Of a stretch of DNA of 64,000 bases, positions 63,469-64,000 are shown one piece after another. Position 1 is the first letter of the stretch; every line of letters starts with the position of its first letter. Source of the stretch: Tissierella pigra (GTDB lineage Bacteria > Bacillota > Clostridia > Tissierellales > Tissierellaceae); contig NZ_VUNQ01000005.1 in assembly GCF_009695605.1 (NCBI RefSeq), positions 47,495 through 111,494 of the forward strand, in the 5' to 3' direction. The notes beneath the pieces are model-generated. The model made no database searches. It was not told where the DNA came from and worked only from the letters and a program-made list of their open reading frames with translations. The position numbers and the translations under genes were made by a program.

Positions 63469-63795
63469 CTGAGAATGTAAATAACTTTGTGCTTTAGAGA
63501 GAATCGTTCATCTCTAATCTGACAAGAAATATTAAACTGGATAAAACTTACAACTAAATATCTTGATTTTATCTTTGCCAAGACTATTTTATTTTATACA
63601 TTAAAATGAATAGTTTTGGCAATAATTTTATATAAGTGATGCTATGACTTTTTACAAATGGATTTTAGCTTTACTTTTATAAAAAACCCTTTTGTTTTTT
63701 AAGGAGTTATAGGCTTTAAATCAGTATTACAAGCTATTTAAACGCCCATAATTCCAGATTTAGAAGGTTTTTATATGCCACTCAGTATAATTACA
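63469..63795. other. Intergenic region flanking the insertion sequence
   Basis: No convincing gene. A 14-bp near-perfect inverted repeat, TTGCCAAGACTATT (63575-63588) / AATAGTTTTGGCAA (63609-63622), encloses a 20-nt AT-rich spacer. Sequence near 63474-63500 (GAGAATGTAAATAACTTTGTG) could contain the insertion-sequence end, since IS256-family ends often carry similar AC/TA-rich strings, but the distance to the transposase stop is long and the boundary is not fixed. Confidence 0.4.
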
Positions 63796-64000
63796 TTAAA
63801 GATGGACATTTACTCGTTCTTCAAAGAAGATGGATAGTTGATTTATAATTAAATCCCAGCTTTTATATCTTTTGGTCCATTTCTTTATGGTATTTTGACT
63901 AGCTAAGTAAAGTATCTTTTCTAGAGCTTGATCAGATGGGAACATAGTTTTAGTCTTGGTTACTTTTCTTAGCTGTCTATGAAAACCTTCTATTATATTT
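63796..64000 (-). CDS. IS256-family (mutator) transposase, C-terminal end (partial)
   Basis: On the minus strand, an open frame enters from the right edge and stops at 63798-63796. The 67 visible residues begin NIIEGFHRQLRKVTKTKTMF and end FFEERVNVHL. EGFHRQLRKVTKTK followed by a hydrophobic SDQALEKILYLAS helix and KKWTKRYKSWDLIINQLSIF is the closing part of IS256-family transposases. The N-terminal catalytic part (DDE residues) lies outside the window, so activity cannot be judged. It is the only gene on the minus strand and marks a mobile boundary of the surface-protein region. Confidence 0.88.
   Translation of the reverse strand, partial: NIIEGFHRQLRKVTKTKTMFPSDQALEKILYLASQNTIKKWTKRYKSWDLIINQLSIFFEERVNVHL

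Overview
The window is AT-rich DNA from a low-GC, endospore-forming, amino-acid-fermenting Clostridia-type Firmicute. The lineage is inferred, not proven: a complete block of early lysine-fermentation genes, GerK-type germination genes, sleB/ypeB, spoIIR and a large S-layer locus together suggest a Tissierellales-like or related peptidolytic clostridium. Almost every gene is on the + strand.

Layout. 0-3.5 kb: end of an ADP-forming acyl-CoA synthetase, a D-2-hydroxyacid dehydrogenase, a Na+/solute symporter and a FadR-type GntR regulator. 3.5-16.2 kb: housekeeping and sporulation genes: veg, a DUF3794/LysM spore protein, ispE, a GerK germinant receptor operon, spoIIR, sleB-ypeB, a lipoprotein and murI. 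16.2-25.4 kb: lysine fermentation, with a sigma-54 activator, a very good -24/-12 promoter, 3,5-diaminohexanoate dehydrogenase (kdd), lysine 2,3-aminomutase (kamA), the presumed reactivation pair kamB/kamC, and lysine 5,6-aminomutase (kamD/kamE). The later genes kce and kal are not here. 25.4-32.9 kb: two LTA-synthase-like proteins (one with a degenerate GDPD-like tail), a CtpA-type protease, and an AAA ATPase/TOPRIM pair that looks like an anti-phage system. 32.9-63.4 kb: a long array of secreted surface proteins: a four-gene TIG/SLH operon, the main S-layer gene, SLH, subtilase and transglutaminase proteins, and modular proteins sharing uncharacterised domains. The window ends in the 3' end of an IS256-type transposase on the minus strand.

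Most notable finding: the main S-layer gene (43788-46673) is followed directly by an ORF-less group II intron. A 34-nt domain V plus domain VI occurs twice, at about 47502-47570 and 50964-51032. Each copy is followed by a long open frame without a credible start codon (exon A, 1043 codons of BspA-like leucine-rich repeats; exon B, 223 codons). If the 5' splice site lies 8 nt upstream of the GUGYG-like motif, exactly before the S-layer stop codon, exon 1 fuses in frame to either exon. A 7-nt EBS1 candidate in the intron pairs exactly with the last 7 nt of exon 1 so defined. This matches the alternative-splicing S-layer gene reported in Clostridium tetani and predicts three isoforms of 961, 2004 and 1184 aa. 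A strong terminator inside the intron and a promoter ahead of the second domain V add possible control layers.
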